The notes under the pieces: generated by a model
What the model saw: only the letters and a program-made list of their open reading frames with translations
What the model was told of the DNA's origin: nothing
The model's database searches: none
Program-made: the position numbers and the translations under genes
Shown here: positions 42,401 through 49,481 of the stretch, one piece after another
Numbering within the stretch: the first letter of the stretch is position 1
How the letters are laid out: the number at the start of each line of letters is the position of its first letter
From: an uncultured Prevotellaceae bacterium
GTDB taxonomy: Bacteria; Bacteroidota; Bacteroidia; Bacteroidales; Muribaculaceae
DNA: 64,000 bases
Reading direction: 5' to 3'
NCBI GenBank assembly: GCA_900318535.1
Contig: ONKU01000012.1
Coordinates: 1 to 64,000, forward strand

Positions 42401-42670
42401 GCGCTCGTAAGTTTTCGACTCACCCTCGGCTGGCTGAATGATGATGCCATGTTCATCGACCACCTCACCAGCTGCGTTGCGGCTGGGAGTCTTCAGCCTG
42501 TTCACTGTTGTCGAAGACAAACGCGAAGCACTCAATTGAGCATACGTTTCCCGACCCTTCTGCGACCCACTTGACTGGTCGCTACCTTGTGGAGTCTGGG
42601 CTATTGCCGGCAATGCCAGCACTAGCGCTGCCAGCACTCCACACCATAGAATTCGTAAACCTTTTGTCAT
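39470..42670 (-). CDS. Large secreted choice-of-anchor-type protein with fibronectin-like repeats
   Basis: 1066 residues, signal peptide (1-24). At least two matching blocks each pair a jelly-roll of the choice-of-anchor J type (VLPYVNDFTTMGDQKSFTIVDGNEDDSTW near 255; IPYTVEFTDPSVLNML near 508) with a fibronectin III-like segment (APAAITDLQVV..., APAAVSDLAVVPG...). A third jelly-roll starts PYTLPFEENF. The protein ends IFTIDGRRVSS...KGFYIVNGKKIFIK, a Por/T9SS type A-like tail. No catalytic motif is seen, so an adhesin or substrate-binding surface protein is likely. Within the N-terminal 240 residues I recognise nothing. Confidence 0.75.
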   Translation of the reverse strand: MTKGLRILWCGVLAALVLALPAIAQTPQGSDQSSGSQKGRETYAQLSASRLSSTTVNRLKTPSRNAAGEVVDEHGIIIQPAEGESKTYERTGQGMLGEDYGDGMFLYYEAQDGTIEVVECSDGTVYFKDLIYGYQRGYWVKGTKVGNEIKVAANQPVSYSEEYNASINLRWAHGIGDGTIEPADSHADGFTFTIGDDGSLTLEGTTEFKMGAENYFIGLFWSDNNEYAIFGDALTVYKPINIVTQVDVLPYVNDFTTMGDQKSFTIVDGNEDDSTWYPFDGKFSHFGSYDNDADDWLISPAIKLEAGKNYYVAFDTWKNTDDAEKTIELKMGMSPSPEALTQDAIAAVDVESLGAVTLENDRLTVDETGYYYFGIHDISVAGGYSLYVDNFVIEEGAADNAPAAITDLQVVQDADALKATVSLTAPDMAFDGSALTTNLTKIEVLRDGAVVKTLEDITPGAAVQFEDEGMTIGNHTYTAIAYNENGRGQKSPMLTVFFFEAQDIPYTVEFTDPSVLNMLNVIDANGDGNTWEWNDYENGLIYPLGYNDDADDYLVLMPVRAEAGNNYKVTFTAHTGYAAERFEVLAGRQGTPDALTMTVIPATAFQADEATDFEGSFTADESGLYFVAIHCLSDMYSYDLFADKLVIEKGAEPTAPAAVSDLAVVPGELGAKLANVTFTAPSEAINGTALTENLTKIELLCDGVVVATEENVAPGATVEITTTVETPNYYTYQVIAYNASGMGLPSNKVKVWIGQDAPGSFYGVQAADNGTSVEFSWPMVTEGANGYYLNPDDVEYQILATEFNGWSYDFTDVLGSVTGADHYTLEYNTDEGEQQFTTWGVKPVNEAGEGYPVSVTLLTGAPYTLPFEENFADGDVSYLWEKDSNAALYVVDQASDGDGYGLAMTTTWFTGDFTLTSGKLALQDASNPVLYIDVKGNGVETLQIKGATLAGEPVLLQEVTLSDEWNTIAIPLNDIKDARYSRLAFTATFVNPSTEDWMSGTITTWGDAVFFDNIRIVDDNDSGIVSVQSDETATQNGIFTIDGRRVSSTSNLKGFYIVNGKKIFIK

Positions 42671-42794
42671 AGTAAATCATTAATAATTGATAGTAAAACC
42701 CATTGAAAATATGGCACAAAAATACAAATAATTTCAAATAACCGCAAATAATTAATTTCGAAAAAAGGTTTATGAAAGTATCACCAATAACTTG

Positions 42795-42827
42795 GCCAGG
42801 CGCTCCCCATCAATGAGGGCGCCTGGC
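42795..42827. repeat. GC-rich hairpin GCCAGGCG...CGCCTGGC
   Basis: Sister of 20070-20102. The changes from that copy (G to A on one arm, C to T on the other; CGATGG to CAATGA in the core) mostly keep pairing. It lies between the anchor-protein promoter region and the cupin stop. Confidence 0.65.
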
Positions 42828-42880
42828 TGTAGCTGGATTCTATAGTGGGCGATTTGTCGCTGGAACTCTGCAAGCTTGGC

Positions 42881-43336
42881 TTACCAGTTGAGGGGCTCCT
42901 GCAGGATGATGCCGTCGGTCATGGGGCTGTCGGCCTCGGTGAACGGGGTAGCCTTGTACTGGATGCAGAGCATCGTCAGGTCCTCGTTGCCGGTGTTCTT
43001 CAACGCGCGCTTGCCGTTGGGTGAAACGCGGATGACGCTACCCTCGCTGACGGGGAAAATCTCACCATCGACCTGGTACTGGCCCTCGCCACGCAGGATG
43101 AAGTAGAGTTCCTCGTGGGTCTTGTGGGTGTGAAGGAAACCGCTGTCCTGTCCGGGAACGAGCGTCTGGAAAGAGAACTCGCTGGCTGCGGCGCCAACGG
43201 CTTGTCCGCCGAAGACCTTGCCCTGAATTGTGAAGTCCGGTCCCATGGGCAACTCGTGTTCAATAATCTCGCTGATGCGGCCAACGTTGATAGCGGCATA
43301 ATTTGCACCCTGTGCAATCTTTTCAATCTGTTTCAT
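42881..43336 (-). CDS. Single-domain cupin
   Basis: 151 residues from MKQIEKIAQGANYAA; a longer frame begins in the preceding gap and is not favoured. Cupin motifs are HTHKTHEELYFILRGEGQY (two His, Glu) and the second motif with IRVSPNGKRALKNTGNEDL, where the usual His is Asn or Lys, so metal binding may be incomplete. It follows an HxlR regulator by 16 bases, and together they form a two-gene redox- or stress-type unit. Cytoplasmic. Confidence 0.8.
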   Translation of the reverse strand: MKQIEKIAQGANYAAINVGRISEIIEHELPMGPDFTIQGKVFGGQAVGAAASEFSFQTLVPGQDSGFLHTHKTHEELYFILRGEGQYQVDGEIFPVSEGSVIRVSPNGKRALKNTGNEDLTMLCIQYKATPFTEADSPMTDGIILQEPLNW

Positions 43337-43352
43337 TGTGTAGTAAATGTGA

Positions 43353-43733
43353 TTAATGTTTATTATTGGATGAATATTTCTTACGGTCATTCAAGATGTC
43401 GGCCAGGTTGGCCAGTGCCCACTCAATCAGGCTGTTGATGTGCGGCATGAGCGACTTGCCGCGTTCGGTGATGCTGTACTCCACTCGTGGCGGTATCTCG
43501 GCATAGGCCTGCCTCAGTACCAGCCCGTCGGCCTCCAGGTTGCGCAGCGCCACGGTGAGCATCTTCTGCGAGATGTCGGGGATGGCTGCAAGGATGTCGG
43601 AATACCGCATCGCCGTGTCCTTGCCGTCGAGCGTGTACAGTATAAGCATCGACCAGCGGTCGCTGATGCGCGACAGGATATTGCGTATCGGGCAATCGGG
43701 AAAATAGGGATCAACTATAATGTCTTGTAACAT
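43353..43733 (-). CDS. HxlR-family winged-helix regulator
   Basis: 126 residues with the HxlR pattern: CPIRNILSRISDRWSMLILYTL near 14-35, MRYSDILAAIPDISQKMLTVALRNLEADGLV and YSITERGKSLMP. Cys14 at the N-terminal helix is the position used for thiol sensing in several family members. TAACTTTG promoter at 43789-43782. Likely represses or activates its own operon with the cupin in response to electrophiles or oxidation (inferred). Confidence 0.85.
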   Translation of the reverse strand: MLQDIIVDPYFPDCPIRNILSRISDRWSMLILYTLDGKDTAMRYSDILAAIPDISQKMLTVALRNLEADGLVLRQAYAEIPPRVEYSITERGKSLMPHINSLIEWALANLADILNDRKKYSSNNKH

Positions 43734-43996
43734 ATTTTGTTCTGATTATCAGTTTTACTAACTTTTCTTTCGTTTCGGTTGCAAAGTTACTATCTATGAT
43801 TCGAACCGCAATGAACCGCCCGAAATGTTCGCTACGCACTTTGATGTTAGAAATGGACAAATCAACGGATTAAAAAACTCACTTTTATGCTTTATTAAGA
43901 CTTGAACGACCCATCCAATGACGTCGAACGCAACCCTTTTGCAAAAGTTGCGTCTTTTTCTCCTCAATAGACTTGAGATGGATTATATGGATTGGG

Positions 43997-44485
43997 TTAC
44001 AGCTCGATGTAGAGCAGGACAATGTCCTCGTAGTGGCCGTCTTTCATCAGGAAGCCTTGGGGAATAGTGCCCAGGCGTGTGAAGCCCAGGCGCTCGTACA
44101 GGTGCAGGGCATGGACGTTGGCCGCCACGACAGCGTTGAATTGCATGAGGCGGAAGCCCAGCCGTGCGCCCATGGCCAGCGAGTCCTTCACGAGCTGCTC
44201 GCCGATGTGCAGTCCGCGCTTGTCCGACCTGACGGCGTAGCTGGTGTTGGCGATGTGCCCGCACCGGCCCACGTTGTTGGGGTGCAGGATGTAGAGGCCG
44301 ACGACCTCGCCCGTCTCGTTATCCACGGCCACGCCTGTATAGGACTGGCTGGTGAAGAAGTCGTCTGCCTCCTGCTCGGTCAGTTCGTCAAGTTGTGGGA
44401 AGGCCACGCCTTCGCGCACCACCTCGTTCCAGATCTCCATGGCCTGGGCCGCGTCCTGTTTCTGATATTCCCTAATGGTAATCAT
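43997..44485 (-). CDS. GNAT-family N-acetyltransferase
   Basis: 162 residues. Acetyl-CoA site region SDKRGLHIGEQLVKDSL (R/Q-x-x-G-x-G/A type) near 90-106 and the closing NVHALHLYERLGFTRLGTIPQGFLMKDGHYEDIVLLYIEL, typical of the YhhY/phosphinothricin-like group. Substrate unknown. It follows the VOC gene by 15 bases in the same transcript. Confidence 0.85.
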   Translation of the reverse strand: MITIREYQKQDAAQAMEIWNEVVREGVAFPQLDELTEQEADDFFTSQSYTGVAVDNETGEVVGLYILHPNNVGRCGHIANTSYAVRSDKRGLHIGEQLVKDSLAMGARLGFRLMQFNAVVAANVHALHLYERLGFTRLGTIPQGFLMKDGHYEDIVLLYIEL

Positions 44486-44500
44486 GCGGTTCAGTGGGTG

Positions 44501-44890
44501 TTATTTCTCATACAACTCCAGGGGCAGGCCATCGGGGTCGTGGAAGAACATGAAGCGGCGGTTGGTCGAGGGGTCTATCCTGATGGCTTCATGTTCGACG
44601 CCCATCCTCTCCAGTTCTTCAACCTCGGCCAGTATATCGTCAACCTCAAAAGCCAGGTGACGTAGTCCGGCGGCCTCGGGATTTGTCGGCCGTGCGGGTG
44701 GGGACGGGAAGGAGAACAACTCTATCACATATTGGTCACCCAGGGCCAGGTCGGTCTTGTAGCTCTTGCTCTCCTCACGGTAATTCTCGGCCAGGACGGT
44801 AAACCCCAACACCCTTTTATAGAACTCAAGAGTCCGCTCATAGTCCGAGCAGATGATGGCAATGTGATGTACTCTGTTGACGTGTATCAT
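44501..44890 (-). CDS. VOC-family (glyoxalase/bleomycin-resistance-like) protein
   Basis: 129 residues from the ATG at 44890 (MIHVNRVHHIAIICSDYERTLEFYKRVLGF). An upstream in-frame extension would run through a repeated gene tail and is rejected. Metal ligands His9 (HHIA), Glu near 56 (IELF), His near 74 (LRHLAFEV) and Glu in LPLELYE match the YaeR/SMU1112c-like lactoylglutathione-lyase relatives. Substrate unknown. Promoter TATCTTTG at 45061-45054, giving a leader of about 160 bases that contains the small frame 44895-45026. Confidence 0.8.
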   Translation of the reverse strand: MIHVNRVHHIAIICSDYERTLEFYKRVLGFTVLAENYREESKSYKTDLALGDQYVIELFSFPSPPARPTNPEAAGLRHLAFEVDDILAEVEELERMGVEHEAIRIDPSTNRRFMFFHDPDGLPLELYEK

Positions 44891-45251
44891 AATTTTAATC
44901 TTTTTTCTCGATATACTCCCATGTAACACAGTGCAATGCGCCACCTCCATCATTGCCTTTAACTCTAACGAGAGGCTCGACGTTGGTGTCATGGGTGGCT
45001 AATGACTCGACGCAGTCGGGCGACATGCTCTGCTCACCTTTCTATTACTCCCGCAAAGATAACGATTTTTTGGCAAACTTGTTCTTGTCTAAAACCATTA
45101 CTTGGCACTTTAATGAACAGGGAAAATAGCGACGATTCTTTTTTGATGACATTTTCAGGAGTTTTTCGGGAAGTATTTTGGTCATTCTTGAGTTGAAATA
45201 TCGCTAGTTGGCAAATTAGTAGTAATTTTGTCCAGATTTTTCGCTTGTTAG
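44891..45251. other. Gap with the small leader frame and two promoters
   Basis: Besides the frame at 44895-45026 it contains the leftward promoter at 45061-45054, a TTGTCTAAAACCATTACTTGG stretch (45086-45106) repeated with two changes at 49325-49345, and the rightward TAATTTTG at 45223-45230 for the TonB receptor. No other gene. Confidence 0.5.
44895..45026 (-). CDS. 43-codon frame in the VOC leader, possibly a gene-tail relic
   Basis: Starts ATG at 45026 and reads SPDCVESLATHDTNVEP, then VRVKGNDGGGALHCVTWEYIEKKD, stop five bases before the VOC start. The end GGGALHCVTW recalls the C-terminus of agmatine deiminase/PAD-type enzymes. The first 17 codons recur at 47794-47893, where six of seven codon changes are silent. 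This suggests the peptide was under selection at least in the parent gene. It may be a relic, or a leader peptide now translated ahead of the VOC gene. Confidence 0.4.
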   Translation of the reverse strand: MSPDCVESLATHDTNVEPLVRVKGNDGGGALHCVTWEYIEKKD

Positions 45252-47315
45252 ATGGACATGACGTTTCGTCGAGTCATAATGGTACTGAGCTGTGCTGCAG
45301 CCTTATTGCAGGCAGGGGGACAGGTGCGCGTTGTTGACGCTGGCGTCGATACGACGTCGGTGGGCCTGCATGTGGACTCGATACCCATGCAGTCCATCGG
45401 CGAGGTCACGGTGACGTCGCGACGTCCTGGCATGAGCCGCGTTGCTGGAGCCGAGAACTCGATGCGCATCAACAAGGCCGAACTGTTCAAGGCCGCTTGC
45501 TGCAACTTGGGCGAGAGTTTTACTACTAACCCGTCGGTGGACGTCAATTACAGCGATGCCGCCACTGGGGCCAAGCAGATCAAACTGCTGGGACTGAGTG
45601 GCACCTACGTGCAGATGCTGGCCGAGAACCTGCCTGATTGGCGCGGCGCTGCCTTGCCTTTCGCTCTGGGTTATGTGCCCGGGCCTTGGATGAAGAGCAT
45701 CCAGGTGTCGAAGGGGGCCTCGTCGGTGCGCAACGGCTATGAGGGCATCACGGGACAAATCGATGTGGAGTACCTCAAGCCCGAGGACGAGCAGGGCGTG
45801 ACGCTCAATTTGTATGGCAACAGTGACGGCCGCATCGATGCCAATGCTGACGGCAACTTGCACTTGACGCCTCGCCTCAATGCCAACGTGATGGCCCACT
45901 ATGAGGACAATCTGGCCGATATGGACCACAACCATGACCACTTCCTGGACCAACCCAATGTGCGGCAGGTGAACCTGCAGAGCCGCTGGGACTGGCTGGG
46001 CGACCGTTACATTTTCCATGGTGGAGTGGCCATGATCGACGAAAAGCGTCACAGCGGGCAGACCCAGGCCCATCACAAGGGTGCTGTGCCCTTTGCCATC
46101 GACCTGAAGACGCGCCGTTATCAAGGTTACATGAAACACGCCGTCGTGCTCAATACCGAGCACGGCACCAATATCGCATTGATGGCATCGGTGGCCAATC
46201 ACGATATGGACGGGGGGTATGGCTACAAGCGATATGACGTGAACGAGACCAATGCCTATGCCCAGCTCATGTTCGAGACCCACTTGACCGAGCCGCACAC
46301 CCTGTCGATGGGACTGAGCCTCAACCACGACCATCTGTCACAGGATTACCGCCTGGAGCACTTTGCCGAGGGACCCTTGACTCATCTGGTGGAGAAGGAG
46401 ACCGTTACGGGAGGCTATGCCCAATACACTTTCACGCCCGCCAGCGACGTGATGACCCTGATGGCCGGCGTGCGTGTGGACCACAGCAGCCTGCACGGCA
46501 CGTTTGTTACGCCACGTCTGCATCTGCGTTTGCATCCCGCACAGTTCCTCACCGTGCGCCTGTCGGCTGGCAAGGGCTATCGAACGGCGCATGCCCTGGC
46601 CGAGAACCACTATCTGCTGGCCAGCGGACGGCGGCTTGTCTTCGACGACCTGCATCAGGAGAGCGCATGGAACTACGGTTTTACCACGGCATGGGACATA
46701 CCGCTGTGGGGCAAGCTCTTGAAAGTCAATGCGGAGTACCATTACACCCACTTTATGCATCAGATGGTCATCGACATGGACAGTGATCCTTTAATCACCT
46801 ATATCAGCGACCTGGATGGCAAGTCCCGCTCCCACACGTGGCAGGTGGACGTATCCTATCCCGTTGTCGAGGGGCTGGAACTGACAGTCGCCTATCGTCA
46901 CAACAACGTCAAGACGACCTATGGCGGCGAACTGCGCGAGAAACCCCTCACGCCACGCTACAAAGGACTGGTTGCCGCGTCTTACAAGACTCCGCTAGGG
47001 CTCTGGGAGTTTGACGTGACCCTGCAACTCAACGGCAGTGGCCGCATGCCCGATCCTTATTATATCGATGACCCTGCGCAGCTGTCATGGGAACGCCGTT
47101 TCCCTGCCCATTGCCAGCTCAATGCCCAAGTCACCCGCTGGTTCAGACATTTCTCGGTTTATTTGGGCGGAGAGAACTTGACCAACTATCGTCAGCCCAA
47201 TCCCATCATCGCTGTCGATCAGCCCTGGAGCCAGTTGTTCGACCCCACCATGGTGTGGGGCCCCGTGAGCGGTGCCATGGCCTATCTGGGTATCCGCATC
47301 AATCTGTTTCGATAG
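45252..47315 (+). CDS. TonB-dependent receptor linked to a copper/heavy-metal chaperone
   Basis: 687 residues. Signal peptide (1-23), TonB-box-like EVTVTSRR near 51-58, plug with FKAACCNLGESFTTNPSVDVNYSDAATGAKQIKLLGLSG split around 78-116 and IQVSKGASSVRNGYEGITGQIDVEY, then a barrel ending IRINLFR. The Cys-Cys of AACCNLGESF and His/Asp-rich loops (MDHNHDHF, HHKGAV) mark a group of receptors that travel with HMA proteins, as here (40 bases downstream). Import of copper or another thiophilic metal complex is inferred. Promoter TAATTTTG at 45223-45230. Confidence 0.8.
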   Translation: MDMTFRRVIMVLSCAAALLQAGGQVRVVDAGVDTTSVGLHVDSIPMQSIGEVTVTSRRPGMSRVAGAENSMRINKAELFKAACCNLGESFTTNPSVDVNYSDAATGAKQIKLLGLSGTYVQMLAENLPDWRGAALPFALGYVPGPWMKSIQVSKGASSVRNGYEGITGQIDVEYLKPEDEQGVTLNLYGNSDGRIDANADGNLHLTPRLNANVMAHYEDNLADMDHNHDHFLDQPNVRQVNLQSRWDWLGDRYIFHGGVAMIDEKRHSGQTQAHHKGAVPFAIDLKTRRYQGYMKHAVVLNTEHGTNIALMASVANHDMDGGYGYKRYDVNETNAYAQLMFETHLTEPHTLSMGLSLNHDHLSQDYRLEHFAEGPLTHLVEKETVTGGYAQYTFTPASDVMTLMAGVRVDHSSLHGTFVTPRLHLRLHPAQFLTVRLSAGKGYRTAHALAENHYLLASGRRLVFDDLHQESAWNYGFTTAWDIPLWGKLLKVNAEYHYTHFMHQMVIDMDSDPLITYISDLDGKSRSHTWQVDVSYPVVEGLELTVAYRHNNVKTTYGGELREKPLTPRYKGLVAASYKTPLGLWEFDVTLQLNGSGRMPDPYYIDDPAQLSWERRFPAHCQLNAQVTRWFRHFSVYLGGENLTNYRQPNPIIAVDQPWSQLFDPTMVWGPVSGAMAYLGIRINLFR

Positions 47316-47354
47316 TTTTTAGTTGTTAGATAATAATTTAAATCAAGTGATAAA

Positions 47355-47684
47355 ATGAAGAAATTAATTCTGTTAACCATCATGTTGCTGACCATGACCA
47401 TGGCCAGTGCCAAGGACATCAAGACCGTTGTGCTCACCACCGTTCCGCAGATGCACTGCGAGAACTGCGAGAAGCGCATCAAGGACAACATCCGCTTTGA
47501 GAAAGGTATCAAGAAGATCGTCACCGATGTCGAGCACCAGACGGTCACCATCACCTATGACGCCGACAAGACCACCGTCGAGAACATCATCAAGGGCTTT
47601 GAGAAAATCAAATACAACGCCCGCGAGGTTGAGGAAGGCGAGGTAATCGTCACCGACGAAAACGAGGAGTGCCCCAACATGTAG
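47355..47684 (+). CDS. Periplasmic HMA-domain metal-binding protein
   Basis: 109 residues: signal peptide ending ASAK at 18-20, then a heavy-metal-associated domain with the Cys pair in PQMHCENCEKRIKDNI and the fold-closing VTITYDADKTTVENIIKGFEKI. The tail is acidic and ends ECPNM. Probably accepts the metal brought in by the TonB receptor encoded just upstream. Confidence 0.85.
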   Translation: MKKLILLTIMLLTMTMASAKDIKTVVLTTVPQMHCENCEKRIKDNIRFEKGIKKIVTDVEHQTVTITYDADKTTVENIIKGFEKIKYNAREVEEGEVIVTDENEECPNM

Positions 47685-47793
47685 GGAGCACCTTGGGAAA
47701 CCAATCGGCAGTCGCGCCAATCGCTATCTCATTGTCATCCACAATCCTTAACGAGTAAAAATTGCTCAAATTTTGATTATAGTTCAATGACAT

Positions 47794-47893
47794 GAGGCTC
47801 GACGTCGGTGTCATGTGTGGCTAGCGACTCAACACAATCGGGCGACAGGCTCTGCTCACCTTTATGTCACTCCTGCAAAGATAGCGTTTTTTA
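47794..47893 (-). repeat. Second copy of the 99-base repeat from the VOC leader
   Basis: About 86 of 99 bases match 44972-45070, from GAGGCTCGACG to GCAAAGATA. On the minus strand it encodes SPDCVESLATHDTDVEP followed soon by a stop; the start position is CTG instead of ATG. It keeps TATCTTTG (promoter-like) but leads into no gene. Confidence 0.65.
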
Positions 47894-47929
47894 AAAACGC
47901 CATCTTCATTCGATTTCGTTATCAACGTT

Positions 47930-47965
47930 GAACCCCGAAGGCTAGACGGTAAGCCTTCGGGGTTC
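47930..47965. terminator. Bidirectional terminator GAACCCCGAAGGCT/AGCCTTCGGGGTTC
   Basis: Perfect 14-base arms with an eight-base loop between two convergent transcripts (HMA gene and the gene ending at 48043). Confidence 0.8.
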
Positions 47966-48042
47966 ATGTCATTTTACGGGCTTTTCAGTCTACTGACAAG
48001 AATCAGTCGATAAAGATTGCAGGCAGTGCTGCTTTGGCGTGA

Positions 48043-49149
48043 TTACAGATATTTCTTAATCACGTTGGCGGGAATTTCAACGGGCATGACCGCTCCAGGC
48101 CAGCAATTCTCGATAGGCTTCTCGCCACTGCCCACTTTCTCGTTGAGTTTCAAACCCTTGCGGAAAGCGCACTCCACAACATAGTACTTGCCGTCTTTCT
48201 CATAGTAGCTGCGGAAAAGCAACTGACTTGCCGAGAAATAAACGCCTTTAAGCGAGGGGTCACTGCCTGTGGACACACCCGCCCATCCGCTTTGAGCCAT
48301 AAAGGTGCCCAAAATCTTTGTGGGAGCATAGTGCTGGTTGACGAAGTCATTCACCTCTTGACGGAACTTCTCTTTCTCTGGGAAGCCCTTAGAATCCTTG
48401 TTGTCGCCCAATTCGTTGAGCCAGTAGTTTTGACTCTTAACACTTTTTGCGTAGTTGCTGTAGGCGGCGTTTACCTGTTCTTGTGATGCGGGCTTTTGAT
48501 TCTTTGCCAGATAGGCATGGTACTCGGCGTTTACGCGTTCCCACTCTGCCATGAGCGCATCTGTGTCGGTCTTCGGGATGGGAGCGTCTTCACTACCTTT
48601 TTTGACTTGAGTACGTTCAATATACTCCTTGGCCTTCTTGAGTTTGTCCTCGCCAAATACCTTGGAGTCGTAGCCGCTATAGTGCTCACGCTCACCCTTC
48701 ATGTAGCGGATAACCTGGCAGATGAGGGCTGTAGCCTGTTTTGCACCGTTAAGGCACATGTTACTTGGGTACTCCTCGTAGCCGGGAGCCTCAAAATACT
48801 TGTACATCAACTTGCCGTTGGCGGTCTTGTCCAGTTCCAGATACTTGTCCCAGCCACCGGCTTTCTTCACTCGGTTGAATTCAGCGTCACGTGAACCTGA
48901 GCCATTCATCACCGTCATGCCGCCGTCGTTCGTGTAGCCGCCGTCTTCATACTCTTGATAGCTGTTGTTGGATTGTGATGTATTCTCTTTCACTGACTCT
49001 GTTGCCTTCTTTACCTTTTCAGTAGCGGCTTTTTTCGCTTTGTCTGCTGCTTTCTTTAACCCTCCGAACTGTGCCGAAGCAGACGCCGGCACTAAGAATG
49101 CGATGACAAGGGCCACCGCTGCTCTCTTGATCAACTCTTTCTTGCTCAT
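48043..49149 (-). CDS. Secreted hypothetical protein with a Lys/Ala helix
   Basis: 368 residues from MSKKELIKRAAVALVIAF with a signal peptide ending SASAQ. After it comes an amphipathic KKAADKAKKAATEKVKKATESV helix region (quoted in part), a Gly/Asn/Tyr-rich linker, and a larger domain with ECAFRKGLKLNEKVG and a C-terminal WPGAVMPVEIPANVI. No family recognised. A frame extends 47 codons further upstream through the leader hairpin but is not favoured, because the TAAATTTG promoter is at 49243-49236. Confidence 0.7.
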   Translation of the reverse strand: MSKKELIKRAAVALVIAFLVPASASAQFGGLKKAADKAKKAATEKVKKATESVKENTSQSNNSYQEYEDGGYTNDGGMTVMNGSGSRDAEFNRVKKAGGWDKYLELDKTANGKLMYKYFEAPGYEEYPSNMCLNGAKQATALICQVIRYMKGEREHYSGYDSKVFGEDKLKKAKEYIERTQVKKGSEDAPIPKTDTDALMAEWERVNAEYHAYLAKNQKPASQEQVNAAYSNYAKSVKSQNYWLNELGDNKDSKGFPEKEKFRQEVNDFVNQHYAPTKILGTFMAQSGWAGVSTGSDPSLKGVYFSASQLLFRSYYEKDGKYYVVECAFRKGLKLNEKVGSGEKPIENCWPGAVMPVEIPANVIKKYL

Positions 49150-49178
49150 AGTTAAAAGTATTATTTGGTTAAACAAAA

Positions 49179-49214
49179 ATCTCGCCAGCGAAGGCTCGCC
49201 TTCGCTGGCGAGAT
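49179..49214 (-). terminator. Attenuator-like hairpin in the leader of the 48043 gene
   Basis: Perfect 17-base arms (49179-49195 and 49198-49214) with a two-base loop, GC-rich. On the minus strand they are followed at once by ATTTTTGTTT, as in an intrinsic terminator. It lies after the promoter and about 30 bases before the ATG, so readthrough must be controlled or the gene would be off. Confidence 0.75.
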
Positions 49215-49481
49215 TATCCTTTTGTATTGATGTGACAAATTTAGTAATATTTTCCGATTTATCAAATAAAATGGAGAAAAAATAGCCCAAATTAAGATAA
49301 ATTGAACAAATCGGCCTGGATTTTGTCTAAAACCGTTAGTTGGTAGTTGTATGAATCCTTTCGGTCAGTATATATTGTTGCAATAAAGCTCCAAGCTGAT
49401 GAGCAGCAAGATGGATGCACCCTGCGAAGCACGGTTATATCTCGCGTTATTGAATGATGTCACACCTTGCTGAAGTTTGCA
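49215..49481. other. Promoter region and gene-free sequence left of the esterase stop
   Basis: Contains TAAATTTG (49243-49236) for the 48043 gene and a TTGTCTAAAACC repeat (49325-49345) also found at 45086-45106. No gene or strong structure otherwise. Confidence 0.45.

Larger units (their letters stand above)
47685..48042. other. Gap with a repeat copy and a terminator
   Basis: 358 bases holding the second copy of the 99-base repeat (47794-47893) and the bidirectional terminator at 47930-47965. No gene seen. Confidence 0.6.

Noticed and set aside
45303..46334. 343-codon minus-strand frame opposite the TonB receptor
   Set aside because: Antisense shadow; the plus-strand receptor has signal peptide, plug and promoter.
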